Translations under genes and position numbers: made by a program | Source: Betaproteobacteria bacterium HGW-Betaproteobacteria-16 | GTDB lineage: Bacteria; Pseudomonadota; Gammaproteobacteria; Burkholderiales; Burkholderiaceae_C | Length of the DNA: 64,000 nucleotides | Assembly (NCBI GenBank): GCA_002840835.1 | Contig: PHCQ01000008.1 | Span: forward strand, 61,444 to 125,443 | Reading direction: 5' to 3' | Notes under the pieces: model-generated | Databases searched by the model: none | Told to the model about the DNA's origin: nothing | The model's input: the letters and a program-made list of their open reading frames with translations, nothing else | Shown here: piece by piece, positions 40,998 through 50,889 of the stretch | Layout of the letters: the number at the start of each line of letters is the position of its first letter | Numbering within the stretch: position 1 is the first letter of the stretch

Positions 40998-42881
40998 ATG
41001 CGCGTCCTGCTGGCTTCCAACTACGCCCACCTGCCGGAGATCACCGGCGGGCTTCAGACCACCACCCACGACCTGTGCCTGGCCATCCGCGCCATGGGGG
41101 CCGAAGCCGCTGTGCTGTGCGGCCGCGTGGCCAGCGAACCGGGCAGCCCGCCCGCAGCGGGCACCAGCAGCGACGACAGCCTGGGCTACCTGGTGCTGCG
41201 GGCCGACGCGCCCGAGCAAGCCCTGCCCATGGCCGCAGCGGCCTGGGGGGCGGACGCCATCGTGGTGCAGAGCGGCACCGCGCTGGCACCCATGCTGCTG
41301 GCCAGCCTGTCCACCGGGCGCGCCACGGCGGCCTACCTGCATAACGTGGAAACCCACCAGCTGGCGGGCAACCTGGCGCCCGATCCTTCGCTTCTGTACT
41401 TCGCCAATTCGGCCTTCACAGCCCAGCGCTGGCGCGCCCTCTACGGCATCGACTGCGCCATCGTTCCCCCCGTGGTGGCGCCAGAGCCCTATGTGGCCGG
41501 GCACACCGGCGACCACGTGCTGTTCGTTAACCCCGCGCCCATCAAGGGCGTGGAAATGCTGTTCGCGCTGGCCGAAGCCTGCCCGGACCTGCCCTTTCTG
41601 GTGATGGAGAGCTGGCACCTGAACCCCGCCTGGAGCGCCTGGTGCCGGCAGCGGGCCGCCCAACTGGGCAACATCGAATGGCAGGGCCCCAGCCGCGACA
41701 TGCGCGCGGTGTTCGCCCGCTCGCGGGTGTTGCTCATGCCTTCGGTTTGGGAAGAATCGTTTGGGCGCACGGCGCTGGAAGCCCAGCTCAATGGACTGCC
41801 CGTGCTGGCCAGCGACCGCGGCCACCTGCCGGCGCTGGTGGGCGCGGCCGGTTTCACGCTGGCGCCCGAAGCGCCGGTGACGCAATGGGCGCAGGCCCTG
41901 CGCTTTCTGTACGACCCGGTGGCCAGCGAGCCGCACCGCCAGACCGCCTTGCAGCAGTCGTTCGCCCATGTGGCCGCCACACCGCTGATCGTGGGCGACA
42001 TGCTCAGCCGCCTGGCCTTGCACGCCCAACAGACCGCACAGACCAGGGAACAGCAGGGGCGGGAGGTGTCGAACACCGCCCCTGTGAGGCCCGATGTGCC
42101 TGTCGCAGCCCCGCTGCGCAAAGTGTCGCCGCGCTCCCCACGCCGGGAAGACTGCCGCTTCTACCACGCCTGCACGCTCGACGATGGCGAGGAAGTGAGC
42201 GGCGAATGGGACTTGCGGCCCAACACCTTCGAGTACCTGGGCGAGACCAGTGTGACCAGCCGTTCCGTGCTGGAAGTGGGGCCGGCCAGCGGGTACCTGT
42301 CGTTCTACATGGAAGCCGCGGGCGCTGCCGTGACCTGCGTGGAACCGACCATGGACCACCTGTGGGACCTGGTGCCGCACCAGGGCTTTGACACGCAAGG
42401 CTGGCGCGAAGATTTCGTGTCCACCATTGAAAACGTGCGCAACAGCTTCTGGTACCTGCACCGGCAATACCAGTCGCGCGTGCGCGTGTTCGAGGGTGAC
42501 CCTTGCGCCCTGCCGGCGGACTTCGGCCCGTTTGACATGGGGGTGCTGGCCTCGGTGCTGCTGCACACGCGCCGCCCGTTCGACCTGCTGCAGAGCGTGG
42601 CGGACCGGGTGCGGCACACCATGGTCATCACCGAAATGCACGACCCTTCGCTGGGCGACGAACCGTTGGCCAAGCTGCTGCCGCACCAGGGGGTGGATCA
42701 GATCGACACCTGGTGGCAGTTCACTCCGCAGTTCTTTGTATCGGCCCTGGGCTTGCTGGGGTTCACGCAGTGCCGGGTGACCTACCACCGGCAACTGCAA
42801 CCGGCGTACGACCGCGACGTGCCGTTTTTCACCGTGGTCGCTGAAAGGGCCGCGCCCGCTGCGGGCGGTTCCCTGGCGTGA
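40998..42881 (+). CDS. GT4 glycosyltransferase-SAM methyltransferase fusion
   Basis: 627 residues. Residues 1-345: GT-B fold family 4 (VLLASNYAHLPEITGGLQTTTHDLCLAI; donor-site LLMPSVWEESFGRTALEAQLNGLPVLAS). A Pro/Arg-rich linker (about 350-378) leads to a class I methyltransferase: motif I SVLEVGPASGYLSFYMEAAG near 422, VLASVLLHTRRPFDLLQSVADRV further on. Likely adds a sugar and methylates it or a neighbour. The stop overlaps the next start (GTGA), so it is coupled to the giant glycosyltransferase. Confidence 0.85.
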   Translation: MRVLLASNYAHLPEITGGLQTTTHDLCLAIRAMGAEAAVLCGRVASEPGSPPAAGTSSDDSLGYLVLRADAPEQALPMAAAAWGADAIVVQSGTALAPMLLASLSTGRATAAYLHNVETHQLAGNLAPDPSLLYFANSAFTAQRWRALYGIDCAIVPPVVAPEPYVAGHTGDHVLFVNPAPIKGVEMLFALAEACPDLPFLVMESWHLNPAWSAWCRQRAAQLGNIEWQGPSRDMRAVFARSRVLLMPSVWEESFGRTALEAQLNGLPVLASDRGHLPALVGAAGFTLAPEAPVTQWAQALRFLYDPVASEPHRQTALQQSFAHVAATPLIVGDMLSRLALHAQQTAQTREQQGREVSNTAPVRPDVPVAAPLRKVSPRSPRREDCRFYHACTLDDGEEVSGEWDLRPNTFEYLGETSVTSRSVLEVGPASGYLSFYMEAAGAAVTCVEPTMDHLWDLVPHQGFDTQGWREDFVSTIENVRNSFWYLHRQYQSRVRVFEGDPCALPADFGPFDMGVLASVLLHTRRPFDLLQSVADRVRHTMVITEMHDPSLGDEPLAKLLPHQGVDQIDTWWQFTPQFFVSALGLLGFTQCRVTYHRQLQPAYDRDVPFFTVVAERAAPAAGGSLA

Positions 42882-45800
42882 GCGAAGTCCCTACGGCCAC
42901 GCCCCAGGACCTGCTGGCCCAGGCGTGGCAGCGTTTCAGTAGTGGGGACCGGGCGAGTGCCCTGCCACTGGCCCACCAATCACTGGCCGCACAGGCCACG
43001 CCCCAGGCGGCTGCCGCGCTGGGCTACTTCCTGCTGGATGCCGGTGAGCAGGATGCCGCCGCCCAGGTGCTGACACCGGCGCTGGCGCAGTGGCCCCACC
43101 ACGCGGCCCTGCACTGGTACATAGGCCTGCTGTGCCGCCAGACGGCTCAGACACAGCCCACCCACATGGCCATGGCCGCTGCGCACCTGCGCCGGGCCTG
43201 CCAGCTCGACGCCACCTTGCACGAAGCCGCGACCGCTCTGGCCTGGACCCTGCACGACACGGGGCAGTTGCCAGAGGCCACCGAGTGGGCACAGCATGCG
43301 CTGCGGGCCTCGCGCGAGCCCTCGCGCCTGCTGCTCATGGGCTGGCTGCATCAGCGGCAAGGGCAGGTGGAGCGCGCCGTGACCCTGTATCGGGAAGCGA
43401 TTGCGGCGCTGCCCTTCGACGCGCCGGACCAAGGCCGCCTGCACCTGCACCTGGCCCAGTGCCTGACCAAGCTGCAGCACCCGCGCGAGGTCGAAGCCGC
43501 GCTGGAAGCGGGACTGGGCAGGCGGCCGTTCGAACCCGAGCTGACGCAGGCGCTGGCCTGGCACCACTGGGACAGCGGCCACCGCTCAGCCGCCGTCGAC
43601 CTCGCCCGGCGCCAGACCGAAGCCCACCCGGAACGCACCGAGGCTTGGTACTTGCTGGGTGTGCTGCGCCAAGAGTCACAGGACCTGAAAGGCGCCGACG
43701 CCTGTTTTGCAGAAGTACAGCAGCGCGACCTCACCCACACCGATGGCCTGTTGCGCCGCGCGCAGATTCAAGCCGGCTGGGGTCGTTCGACCGATGCGCA
43801 CTGGTTGTTGCAGCAGGTGCTGGCTCGGCAACCCAGGCTGCCCGCTGCCCAGGGCCTGATGGCGCAGGTGCTGATCGACCTGCGACGCAACCACGACGCC
43901 CGTCGACTGTTGCTGCCCATGTTGCGCGAAACGCCTCGGCAAAGCGAGCTGTGGCGCCTGCTGGCCGTGACGCGCTTGCAGGACGGGCACCGGATGGCCG
44001 GGCTGCGCGCGCTGGAACGGTCGCTGCGCCTCGACGCAGACAACGTGGCGTCGCTGGGCACGCTAGGCTGGATCCTGCTGGAAGAAGGTGATCTGAAGGG
44101 CGCACAGGCCGCGGTGCAGCGCCTGTTGCGGCTGCGGCCCAACGACGTGCCCGTGATGTGCCAGGCCGCGTTCGTTCTGGTGGCGGCCGGTGAGATCGCC
44201 ATGGCCCAGGCGCTAGCGCAGCGCGCGGTGGCGCAAGCGCCCGCAGACGCCGAGGCCTGGCGGGCGCTGGCGGCGGTGCGCCACCAGCAGCGCTACCTGA
44301 GCGAGGCGGAAGCGGCGATTGAAACGGCTCTGCAACTGCAGCCAGACCGGGTGGACAGCCTGCGACAGCTCGGCTGGATCCTGATTGGTGACCAACGCTT
44401 TGCACAGGCCCAGCTGGCGTTTCTGCGCGCACACTCGCTGCGGCCTGAAGACCCGGTGTCGATGCTGGAGCTGACCGAAGCCATGCTGCGGGGCGGCGCT
44501 TTTGAGGCAGGACTGGAAACCATCGAAGCCTTGCTGGCGCGCCAGCCTGCGCATGCAGGCGGCATGCTGCTCAAGGCCCGCCTGCTGACCGAAGGCGCCC
44601 ATCAACTACCCGATGGTCACACTCGAGCCCTGGCCCTGTGCCGGCGCCTGCTGGCTACCCAGGAACGCGTGGGCGAAGCGGCCCGGGTGCTGGTGCGGCT
44701 CGCAGGTCTGGGCGAGGCTGAAGCGCAGGCCGCCCTGGCCTTGCTGGCACCTTCGCTGCGGCTTTCCCTGCTGCGGGAGGCGATGGCCGATGCCGCTGCC
44801 CGCCACGGACACGACCACCTGGTGCGCCTGGCCGCGTTGGCGGCGCAGGACTTCCCACGCGACGCCTGGACAGGCTGGGCGGCATACCACAGCGCCTCCC
44901 AGTGCGAAGCTTCTCGGCCCGACGATCTCGCGCTGGCGGCGCGCCACCGCTGCCGCGCACTCAAGCTGAGCGCCGGCATGGACCTGACGCCGCGCCCGCC
45001 CCCGCAGCCCCGCAAAGGTGCGCGGCCACGCATCGCATACGTGGTGAGCCAGTTGCATGTGAGCCTGCTGCGGCGGGTGCTGGCCTGCCACGACGCGCGG
45101 GCGGTGGAAGTGTTCGTGTTCAGCAGCCGGCCATTGCCGCCGCTGCCGTGTCACATCCACTGCGAGCCCCTGGACATTGACACCTTGTCCATGGCGTGTG
45201 CGGTCCATCGCATCGATGTGCTGATCGACACCGGTGGCCTGCATCCCTTTGAAGGCCAGATGGATCTGCTGCAGCTCTACGCGCGCCGCCTGGCCCCGTT
45301 GCAGGTGGGCTGGCTGGGCTGCTGGGGCACATCGGGTGGTCTGTTCGATGTCTACCTGACCGACTTCGCTTCGATCCCTGTCGCGCACGAGGCCCGGTAC
45401 GAAGAAGCGCTGTGGCGCATGGAGGGCGGGCAGTGGTGCTGGGACCCGCCGGTGCACGCCCCGCCTGTGGGACCGCTGCCGGCCCTGGGAAACGGATTCG
45501 TCACTTTCGGCGTGACCGCGCGCGGCCTGCGGATCAACCCGGCGAGCCTGCAGGCCTGGGCCCAGGTGCTGCTGGCCACGCCGGGGTCGCACATCCGGTT
45601 CATTGGCGAAGGGGCCCACGACTGGCCGCAGCGCACCCGGGTGCTGGCCACGCTGCGCCAGCACGGTGTGGCCGCTTCGCGCGTGGCGTTCGACCCGTCG
45701 CGCTCCTACGAAGGCTTGCTGGCGTGGTTTCAAGGTATCGACCTGCTGCTGGACACCTTCCCTGGCAACGGCGGCCTGAGCCTGCTGGACGCACTGTGGA

Positions 45801-48106
45801 TGGGGGTGCCGGTGGTCACGCTGGCGGGCGAATGGGCGGGCGCACGGCAGGCGCTTTCCATTCTGGCGGCCATGGACCTGGTGGGCTGGACCGCCACCGA
45901 CGTGTCCACGTTCGTGCAGACGGCGTGCACGCTGGCCCGCGACCTGCCCCAGCTGGGCCAGCACCGCGCCGGACTGCGCGCGCGCATGCTGGGTTCACCG
46001 CTGGTGGACGGGCGCCGCGTGGCGGCCCAGATCGAGCGCCGGTGCGAGGCGTTCGTGCACAGCCTGACCGTCGCAGAAACCGGCGACGACCCCAAGGACC
46101 GCGTGCGGGCCCAGGCCCGGCGCGCGCTGCACGACTGGCTGGGCAAAGAAGCGTTCTTGCCCTTGCCAGAGCCTGCAGCGAACGGCGAGCCGCCGGCCCT
46201 GAGCGTGATCGTGGTGCTCTACAACCAGGCCGGCCTCACCCGCAAGACCCTGCAGGCCCTGGCCGACCAGCGCGGCGTGGGCTTCGAGACAATCATCGTG
46301 GACAACGCGTCCAGCGACGAAACCGCAGCCCTGCTGCAGCGGGTGCGCGGTGCGCGCACCGTGTCGCACCGGCACAACCTGGGCTTTCTGCGGGCCGTGA
46401 ATGAAGCCACCAAACTGGCCCGGGGGCGACACGTGGTGCTGCTTAACAGCGACGCCATCCTGCAGGAAGGCGCGCTGGCAGCCGCCTGCGCCCGGCTGGA
46501 CGCGGAACCGGCCATTGGAGCACTGGGCGGTCGCATCGTGCTCACCACCGGAGGCCTGCAGGAGGCCGGCAACCGTATCTTCCGCGACGGCTCCACCGTG
46601 GGCATGGGCCGGGGCGAAGACCCGTTCTCACCGGCCGCCATGGCCGGCCGCGCGGCGGACTATGTGTCGGGCGTGTTCCTGGCCGTGCCCATGTCGGTGT
46701 GGCGCCTGCTGGGCGGGTTCGACGACCGCTTCGCACCGGCCTACTTTGAGGACACCGACTTCTGTGTGCGCGTGTGGCGTGCCGGCTTTCGAGTGGTGTA
46801 CGCGCCGGAGGTGCTGCTGGAGCACTTGGAGTGGGGCAGCGCCCAGGGCGACGAGGCACCGCGCCAGATGCGCGAGAACCAGCAGCGCTTCCTGGCCTGC
46901 CACGGCGAATGGCTGCAGCACCAGCCGGCCCCTTCGCCGCAGCCACTGGACGGCGACCGCTGGTGTTCACCGGAAGACCAGCCGCGCCGCCCGCGCGTGC
47001 TCGTCATCGACAACGAGGTGCCACACATGTTCAAGGGCGGCGGCCTGCCCCGGGCGCGGCTGATGCTGCAGGCGCTGCGCGACTGGCCGGTGACCTTCTT
47101 CCCGCTGTGGGTGGCCGAAGACGACTGGCGCGACGTGTACGCGTCGCTGCCGCACAGCATCGAGGTGATGCTGGACCACGGGCTGGACCGATTGGAAGCC
47201 TTCCTGGAAAAGCGCAGGGGACTGTACGACGTGCTGGTGGTCAGTCGCCCGCCCAACCTGAAGGCGCTGCAACCGCTGCGCCAGCGCAGGCCGGATCTGT
47301 TCGAACCCATGCGTCTGGTCTACGACGCCGAAGCCCTGTTCGCCCTGCGCGAGATCGCAGAGGCCGCCGTGAAGGGCCGGCCCCTGACCCGCGCGGCGGC
47401 CCAGGCGCGGCTGGCGGGCGAGATCGGCCTGGCCAACGGTACGGACCATGTCTTCGTGGTGTCGGGCCGCGACGCGGCCCTGTTCCGCGCCGCCGCCCAC
47501 CAAGTCACCCTGCTAATCCACGCCACCACCTTGCGTCGCACCGCGCCCGGGCCGGCGCCCCGCAGCGGCCTGCTGTTCGTCGGCGCACTGCACCCCGACA
47601 CGCCGAACGAAGACGGCCTGGTGTGGTTCATCGAACAGGTGATGCCCTTGCTGCGCGAGCGCATGGCGCAGCCTCCGGTGCTCTCGGTGGTGGGGGTCAA
47701 CCGGTCCAGCCGGGTGAGCGAACTGGCCGGGCCGGACGTGCGCCTGCTGGGGCCGCAGGCTTCACTGGAGCCGTTGTACGACAGCGCCCGCGTGTTCGTG
47801 GCGCCGGTGCGCTACGCGGGGGGCGTGCCCGCCAAGGTGATTGAAGCGGCGTCGCACGGCATTCCGGTGGTGGCCTCTGCCGTGCTGGTGCGGCAGTTGG
47901 ACTGGGACGAAGGCATTGACATACAAGCGGCGCGCGACGCCCGCGCCTTCGCCGACGGCATCGAGCGCCTTTTGCGTGACGACGCTCTCTGGCTGCAGCA
48001 GCAGGCGTCGGCCTGGGCGCAGTGTGGTGCCCGCTACAACGAAGACCGGTTCGGCCAGGCACTCAGGCGCGTGCTGGAAGGCTTGCGGAAAGACGGCGAT
48101 GCGTGA
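42878..48106 (+). CDS. giant TPR-GT41-GT2-GT4 multi-glycosyltransferase
   Basis: 1742 residues from a GTG overlapping the previous stop. Residues 1-680: about fifteen TPR-like repeats (e.g. AYLLGVLRQESQDLKGADACFAEV, LGWILLEEGDLKGAQAAVQRLLRLRP). About 713-1065: O-GlcNAc-transferase-like GT41 domain (RIAYVVSQLHV, DVLIDTGGLHPFEGQ, APLQVGWLGCWGTSGG, LLLDTFPGNGGLSLLDALWMGVPVVTLAG). About 1105-1330: GT2 domain (SVIVVLYNQAGLTRKTLQAL, DNASSDET, LLNSDAILQEG, YFEDTDFCVRV). About 1371-1742: GT4-type domain (RVLVIDNEVPHMFKGGG ... VPAKVIEAASHGIPVVAS). Three sugar-transfer centres behind one TPR scaffold suggests stepwise glycan assembly on a bound protein. Cytoplasmic; no membrane segment. Confidence 0.88.
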   Translation: MSEVPTATPQDLLAQAWQRFSSGDRASALPLAHQSLAAQATPQAAAALGYFLLDAGEQDAAAQVLTPALAQWPHHAALHWYIGLLCRQTAQTQPTHMAMAAAHLRRACQLDATLHEAATALAWTLHDTGQLPEATEWAQHALRASREPSRLLLMGWLHQRQGQVERAVTLYREAIAALPFDAPDQGRLHLHLAQCLTKLQHPREVEAALEAGLGRRPFEPELTQALAWHHWDSGHRSAAVDLARRQTEAHPERTEAWYLLGVLRQESQDLKGADACFAEVQQRDLTHTDGLLRRAQIQAGWGRSTDAHWLLQQVLARQPRLPAAQGLMAQVLIDLRRNHDARRLLLPMLRETPRQSELWRLLAVTRLQDGHRMAGLRALERSLRLDADNVASLGTLGWILLEEGDLKGAQAAVQRLLRLRPNDVPVMCQAAFVLVAAGEIAMAQALAQRAVAQAPADAEAWRALAAVRHQQRYLSEAEAAIETALQLQPDRVDSLRQLGWILIGDQRFAQAQLAFLRAHSLRPEDPVSMLELTEAMLRGGAFEAGLETIEALLARQPAHAGGMLLKARLLTEGAHQLPDGHTRALALCRRLLATQERVGEAARVLVRLAGLGEAEAQAALALLAPSLRLSLLREAMADAAARHGHDHLVRLAALAAQDFPRDAWTGWAAYHSASQCEASRPDDLALAARHRCRALKLSAGMDLTPRPPPQPRKGARPRIAYVVSQLHVSLLRRVLACHDARAVEVFVFSSRPLPPLPCHIHCEPLDIDTLSMACAVHRIDVLIDTGGLHPFEGQMDLLQLYARRLAPLQVGWLGCWGTSGGLFDVYLTDFASIPVAHEARYEEALWRMEGGQWCWDPPVHAPPVGPLPALGNGFVTFGVTARGLRINPASLQAWAQVLLATPGSHIRFIGEGAHDWPQRTRVLATLRQHGVAASRVAFDPSRSYEGLLAWFQGIDLLLDTFPGNGGLSLLDALWMGVPVVTLAGEWAGARQALSILAAMDLVGWTATDVSTFVQTACTLARDLPQLGQHRAGLRARMLGSPLVDGRRVAAQIERRCEAFVHSLTVAETGDDPKDRVRAQARRALHDWLGKEAFLPLPEPAANGEPPALSVIVVLYNQAGLTRKTLQALADQRGVGFETIIVDNASSDETAALLQRVRGARTVSHRHNLGFLRAVNEATKLARGRHVVLLNSDAILQEGALAAACARLDAEPAIGALGGRIVLTTGGLQEAGNRIFRDGSTVGMGRGEDPFSPAAMAGRAADYVSGVFLAVPMSVWRLLGGFDDRFAPAYFEDTDFCVRVWRAGFRVVYAPEVLLEHLEWGSAQGDEAPRQMRENQQRFLACHGEWLQHQPAPSPQPLDGDRWCSPEDQPRRPRVLVIDNEVPHMFKGGGLPRARLMLQALRDWPVTFFPLWVAEDDWRDVYASLPHSIEVMLDHGLDRLEAFLEKRRGLYDVLVVSRPPNLKALQPLRQRRPDLFEPMRLVYDAEALFALREIAEAAVKGRPLTRAAAQARLAGEIGLANGTDHVFVVSGRDAALFRAAAHQVTLLIHATTLRRTAPGPAPRSGLLFVGALHPDTPNEDGLVWFIEQVMPLLRERMAQPPVLSVVGVNRSSRVSELAGPDVRLLGPQASLEPLYDSARVFVAPVRYAGGVPAKVIEAASHGIPVVASAVLVRQLDWDEGIDIQAARDARAFADGIERLLRDDALWLQQQASAWAQCGARYNEDRFGQALRRVLEGLRKDGDA

Positions 48107-48980
48107 AACGCCACCTGAACGGCCCCTTGAGCGCGCGCCGCAACGCCACCCCCTGGAGGTAAAGGCCCTGGCCCGATACCGCCGGCTGGCCATGCAGGGC
48201 CACAAGCAGGCGGCGCTGGAATGCCTGTGGGAAGCGCTGGCCATGGAGCCCAACCTGCCGCAGGTGCACGTGGCCCTGGCAAGGCTGCGCTGGCCTGGGG
48301 CCGACTACCGTTTCTGGCTGTCGTGGTTCCACGCGCAACTCGCGCCCCGCACCTACCTGGAGATCGGTGTGGAAAAGGGCGAATCGCTGGCGCTGGCCTC
48401 ACCAGCGACGCGCGTGGTCGGCGTGGACCCGTCGCCGATGGGTGACCCTTTGAGCCGGTGTCAGGGAAGCGCCCGGCTGTACCGCATGGACAGCGCAGCC
48501 TTCTTTGCTGCGGTGCCGGCAGACAGTGGGCTGGCGCCCGAAGGCTTTGATCTGGCGTTCATCGACGGCGATCATCGCTTCGAAGCCGTGCTCGACGACT
48601 TCATTGCAGCCGAGCGCTTCGCTGCCCCGGGCGCGGTGGTGCTGCTGCACGACACCCTGCCCTTAAGCGCATCGACCGCGAGCCGCGAGCACCGCACCGG
48701 CTTCTACACCTCGGACGGCTGGAAGATCGTGCCCTGTCTCAAAGGCCTGCGCCCGGACCTGCACATCGTGACCGTGCCTGCCGCACCCACCGGTTTGACG
48801 GTGGTGACCGGGCTCGATCCCGCCAGCCGCGTCCTGAGCGAGCGCTTGCCACTCATTCACCAGGCCTACGCCGCCCTGCCCACGGCACAGGCCCTGGCAG
48901 CACCCGGCAGCATGTTCTCGCTCGGGCGCAACGACCCGGCCTGGATGGCCGACTGGCTCAGCCGCGCGCGCGGGCCATGA
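48099..48980 (+). CDS. class I SAM methyltransferase (Methyltransf_24-like)
   Basis: 293 residues; ATG overlaps the giant gene's end by 8 bases. N-terminal TPR-like helix pair (ALARYRRLAMQGHKQAALECLWEALAMEPNLPQVHVALARLR) then a methyltransferase: TYLEIGVEKGESLALASPATRVVGVDPSP (motif I), FDLAFIDGDHRFEAVLDDF (typical Methyltransf_24 DGDH) and VVLLHDTLP. The DGDH-LHD pattern is common in sugar O-methyltransferases of glycan loci. Last gene of the plus-strand set; converges with the next gene by a 23-base overlap. Confidence 0.85.
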   Translation: MRETPPERPLERAPQRHPLEVKALARYRRLAMQGHKQAALECLWEALAMEPNLPQVHVALARLRWPGADYRFWLSWFHAQLAPRTYLEIGVEKGESLALASPATRVVGVDPSPMGDPLSRCQGSARLYRMDSAAFFAAVPADSGLAPEGFDLAFIDGDHRFEAVLDDFIAAERFAAPGAVVLLHDTLPLSASTASREHRTGFYTSDGWKIVPCLKGLRPDLHIVTVPAAPTGLTVVTGLDPASRVLSERLPLIHQAYAALPTAQALAAPGSMFSLGRNDPAWMADWLSRARGP

Positions 48981-49899
48981 CACACGCCATGTCGCTCTGC
49001 AGGCGGCCGGTGCGGAACAGGTCTTCCTCGGCGCCCAGCAGCGCGTGCAGCCAGGGCCTGGCGGCGGCGGCCTGGAAGTTCTGCGCGATGTCGGCCAACA
49101 ATACCCGCAGGATGGCGCCACCGTAGGGCCGGCGCTGCAGCACTTCAAAATGCCGGCCCAGCAGGGGCAGCACTTGCGACGAGCGCACCGCCTCGCTGGG
49201 GTCGATGGCGACCACCTCTTCCATCGTGGGGCAACGGAGGTTCCCTTTCACCCGGCCGTCGTAGAGGGCGCGCATGTGCTCGGGCAGGATGTCCAGCAAC
49301 TGGTTCATGAAGCGCACCTGGTGGTCGGGGAACTGGAAGCGGTCGGGGCCCACGTACTCGTCCAGAAACAGCCAGCCTGCCGGTACCAGCAAGCGGTGCA
49401 GGCTGGCGTAGAGGTGCTCCAGGTCGGCACAGTGGTGCACGCTGGAGACGCCCAGCACCGCGTCGAAACTGGCGGGCTCGAAACCGGGCTGCCCCAGCGG
49501 CAGGTGGTTCATGTCGGCCTGCAGGTACCGGATGGCCAGGCCATCGGCGGCCGCGTTCGCCCGCGCCACCTCCAGCACCTTGGCCGAAAGGTCGATGGCC
49601 ACGATGTCCGCGGCCCAGCCGGCACGTGCCAGCTGCCGTTCCACCGTGCCCTGCCCGCAGCCCAGCACCAGCACGCGCCGCAGCGGCAGGGGTTGTGCAG
49701 CGCCCACGGTCTGAAAGAACCATTCCAGTGGCGACACCGCCGCATCGCCCGTCACCTGTTCGTGCATGTGCTCGCGCACGGCATCCAGATGCATCCATTG
49801 CAGGCCATGGGCCAACCAGGTGGCAGGGTCGCCCCAGGCGGAGTCCAGGTGGGCGGCCAGGTCCTGGTCGATGGCGGTGGGAGATGGTATGGGCGACAT
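48958..49899 (-). CDS. class I SAM methyltransferase
   Basis: 313 residues from the ATG at 49899 (a TTG six codons upstream is possible). Motif I RVLVLGCGQGTVERQLARAG, post-I VAIDLSAKVLEVARANAA, motif II/IV FDAVLGVSSVHHCADLEHLYASLHRLLVPAGWLFLDEYVG. C-terminal helical part beyond the Rossmann core. Substrate probably a glycan or lipid of the same locus, by context. Convergent with the previous gene. Confidence 0.85.
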   Translation of the reverse strand: MSPIPSPTAIDQDLAAHLDSAWGDPATWLAHGLQWMHLDAVREHMHEQVTGDAAVSPLEWFFQTVGAAQPLPLRRVLVLGCGQGTVERQLARAGWAADIVAIDLSAKVLEVARANAAADGLAIRYLQADMNHLPLGQPGFEPASFDAVLGVSSVHHCADLEHLYASLHRLLVPAGWLFLDEYVGPDRFQFPDHQVRFMNQLLDILPEHMRALYDGRVKGNLRCPTMEEVVAIDPSEAVRSSQVLPLLGRHFEVLQRRPYGGAILRVLLADIAQNFQAAAARPWLHALLGAEEDLFRTGRLQSDMACVMARARG

Positions 49900-50024
49900 G
49901 CGATGCGGGGTGGACAAGGGGTCTTACAGGCAGGGCAGAAAAAAACGCGGCAGGTGCCCGGATCATTGTGGCTCAATACGATGGCTGCGGCCCTCCGCTC
50001 CGCTCCTGCCACCGTCACACCATC

Positions 50025-50870
50025 ATGCCCGAGCCCACCACCGAACTGTTTCCACCTGGCCACTACTACTCGGCCCTCCCCGACCTGCAGGCCGTGCGCG
50101 AGAACGAGGCCAGACTGTTCGGCCCCATGCCGCGCGCGCTGGCGGGCATCGACATGCAGGAAACCGCGCAACAGGCGCTGCTGGAACGCTTTGCCGGCTA
50201 CTACCCGGACATTCCCTTCACCGACCAGCCCAGCCCAGGGCTGCGCTACCACTACCAGAACCCGGCCTACGGTTACTCCGACGCGATCATGCTGCACTGC
50301 ATGCTGCGACACCTGGCCCCCCGGCGGGTGGTGGAGGTGGGGTCGGGCCATTCGTCGTGTGTCACGCTGGACACCATCGAACACTTCCTGGACCATCCCG
50401 TCCATACCACTTTCATTGACCCCTACCCGGCCTTGCTGCAGTTACTGATGCGCCCCGGGGACGCGGCCGATACCACGGTGCTGAGCCTGCCCTTGCAGGA
50501 CGTGCCGGTGGAAGTGTTCCAGGCGCTGGGCGAGAACGACGTGCTGTTCATCGACTCCACCCACGTCAGCAAGGTGGGCAGCGACGTGAACCGCCTGCTG
50601 TTCGACATCTTCCCCCTGCTGGCGCCCGGCGTTGTGATCCACCTGCACGACATCTTCTACCCCTTCGAATACCCGAAGGCATGGATCCTGGAAGGCCGGG
50701 CATGGAACGAGGCCTACCTGGTGCGCGCCTTCCTGCAAGACAACACGCGCTTCCAGGTGCTGCTCATGAACACCTTCATGTCTCACTTCCACCGCAGCTT
50801 CTTCGAGCAGCACATGCCGCTGTGCCTGCGCAACGAAGGTGCGAGTCTGTGGCTGCGCAAGACGGGCTGA
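50025..50870 (+). CDS. class I SAM methyltransferase
   Basis: 281 residues from MPEPTTELFPPGHYYSALPD. Class I core: RVVEVGSGHSSCVTLDTIEH (motif I), TFIDPYP, NDVLFIDSTHVSKVGSDVNRLLFDIFPLLAPGVVIHLHDIFYP. The start PGHYYSALPD and the H-x-H-D element are typical of the Methyltransf_24-like enzymes found in O-antigen and S-layer glycan clusters. Divergent from the previous methyltransferase with 125 bases between. Substrate unknown. Confidence 0.85.
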   Translation: MPEPTTELFPPGHYYSALPDLQAVRENEARLFGPMPRALAGIDMQETAQQALLERFAGYYPDIPFTDQPSPGLRYHYQNPAYGYSDAIMLHCMLRHLAPRRVVEVGSGHSSCVTLDTIEHFLDHPVHTTFIDPYPALLQLLMRPGDAADTTVLSLPLQDVPVEVFQALGENDVLFIDSTHVSKVGSDVNRLLFDIFPLLAPGVVIHLHDIFYPFEYPKAWILEGRAWNEAYLVRAFLQDNTRFQVLLMNTFMSHFHRSFFEQHMPLCLRNEGASLWLRKTG

Positions 50871-50889
50871 GGAACGATCAGGCCAATGA

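Noticed and set aside
40515..42800. 761-codon minus-strand open frame opposite the FecR and GT4 genes
   Set aside because: Crosses two real genes, composition is shadow-like (Arg/His/Gly/Pro), no motif or ribosome site.
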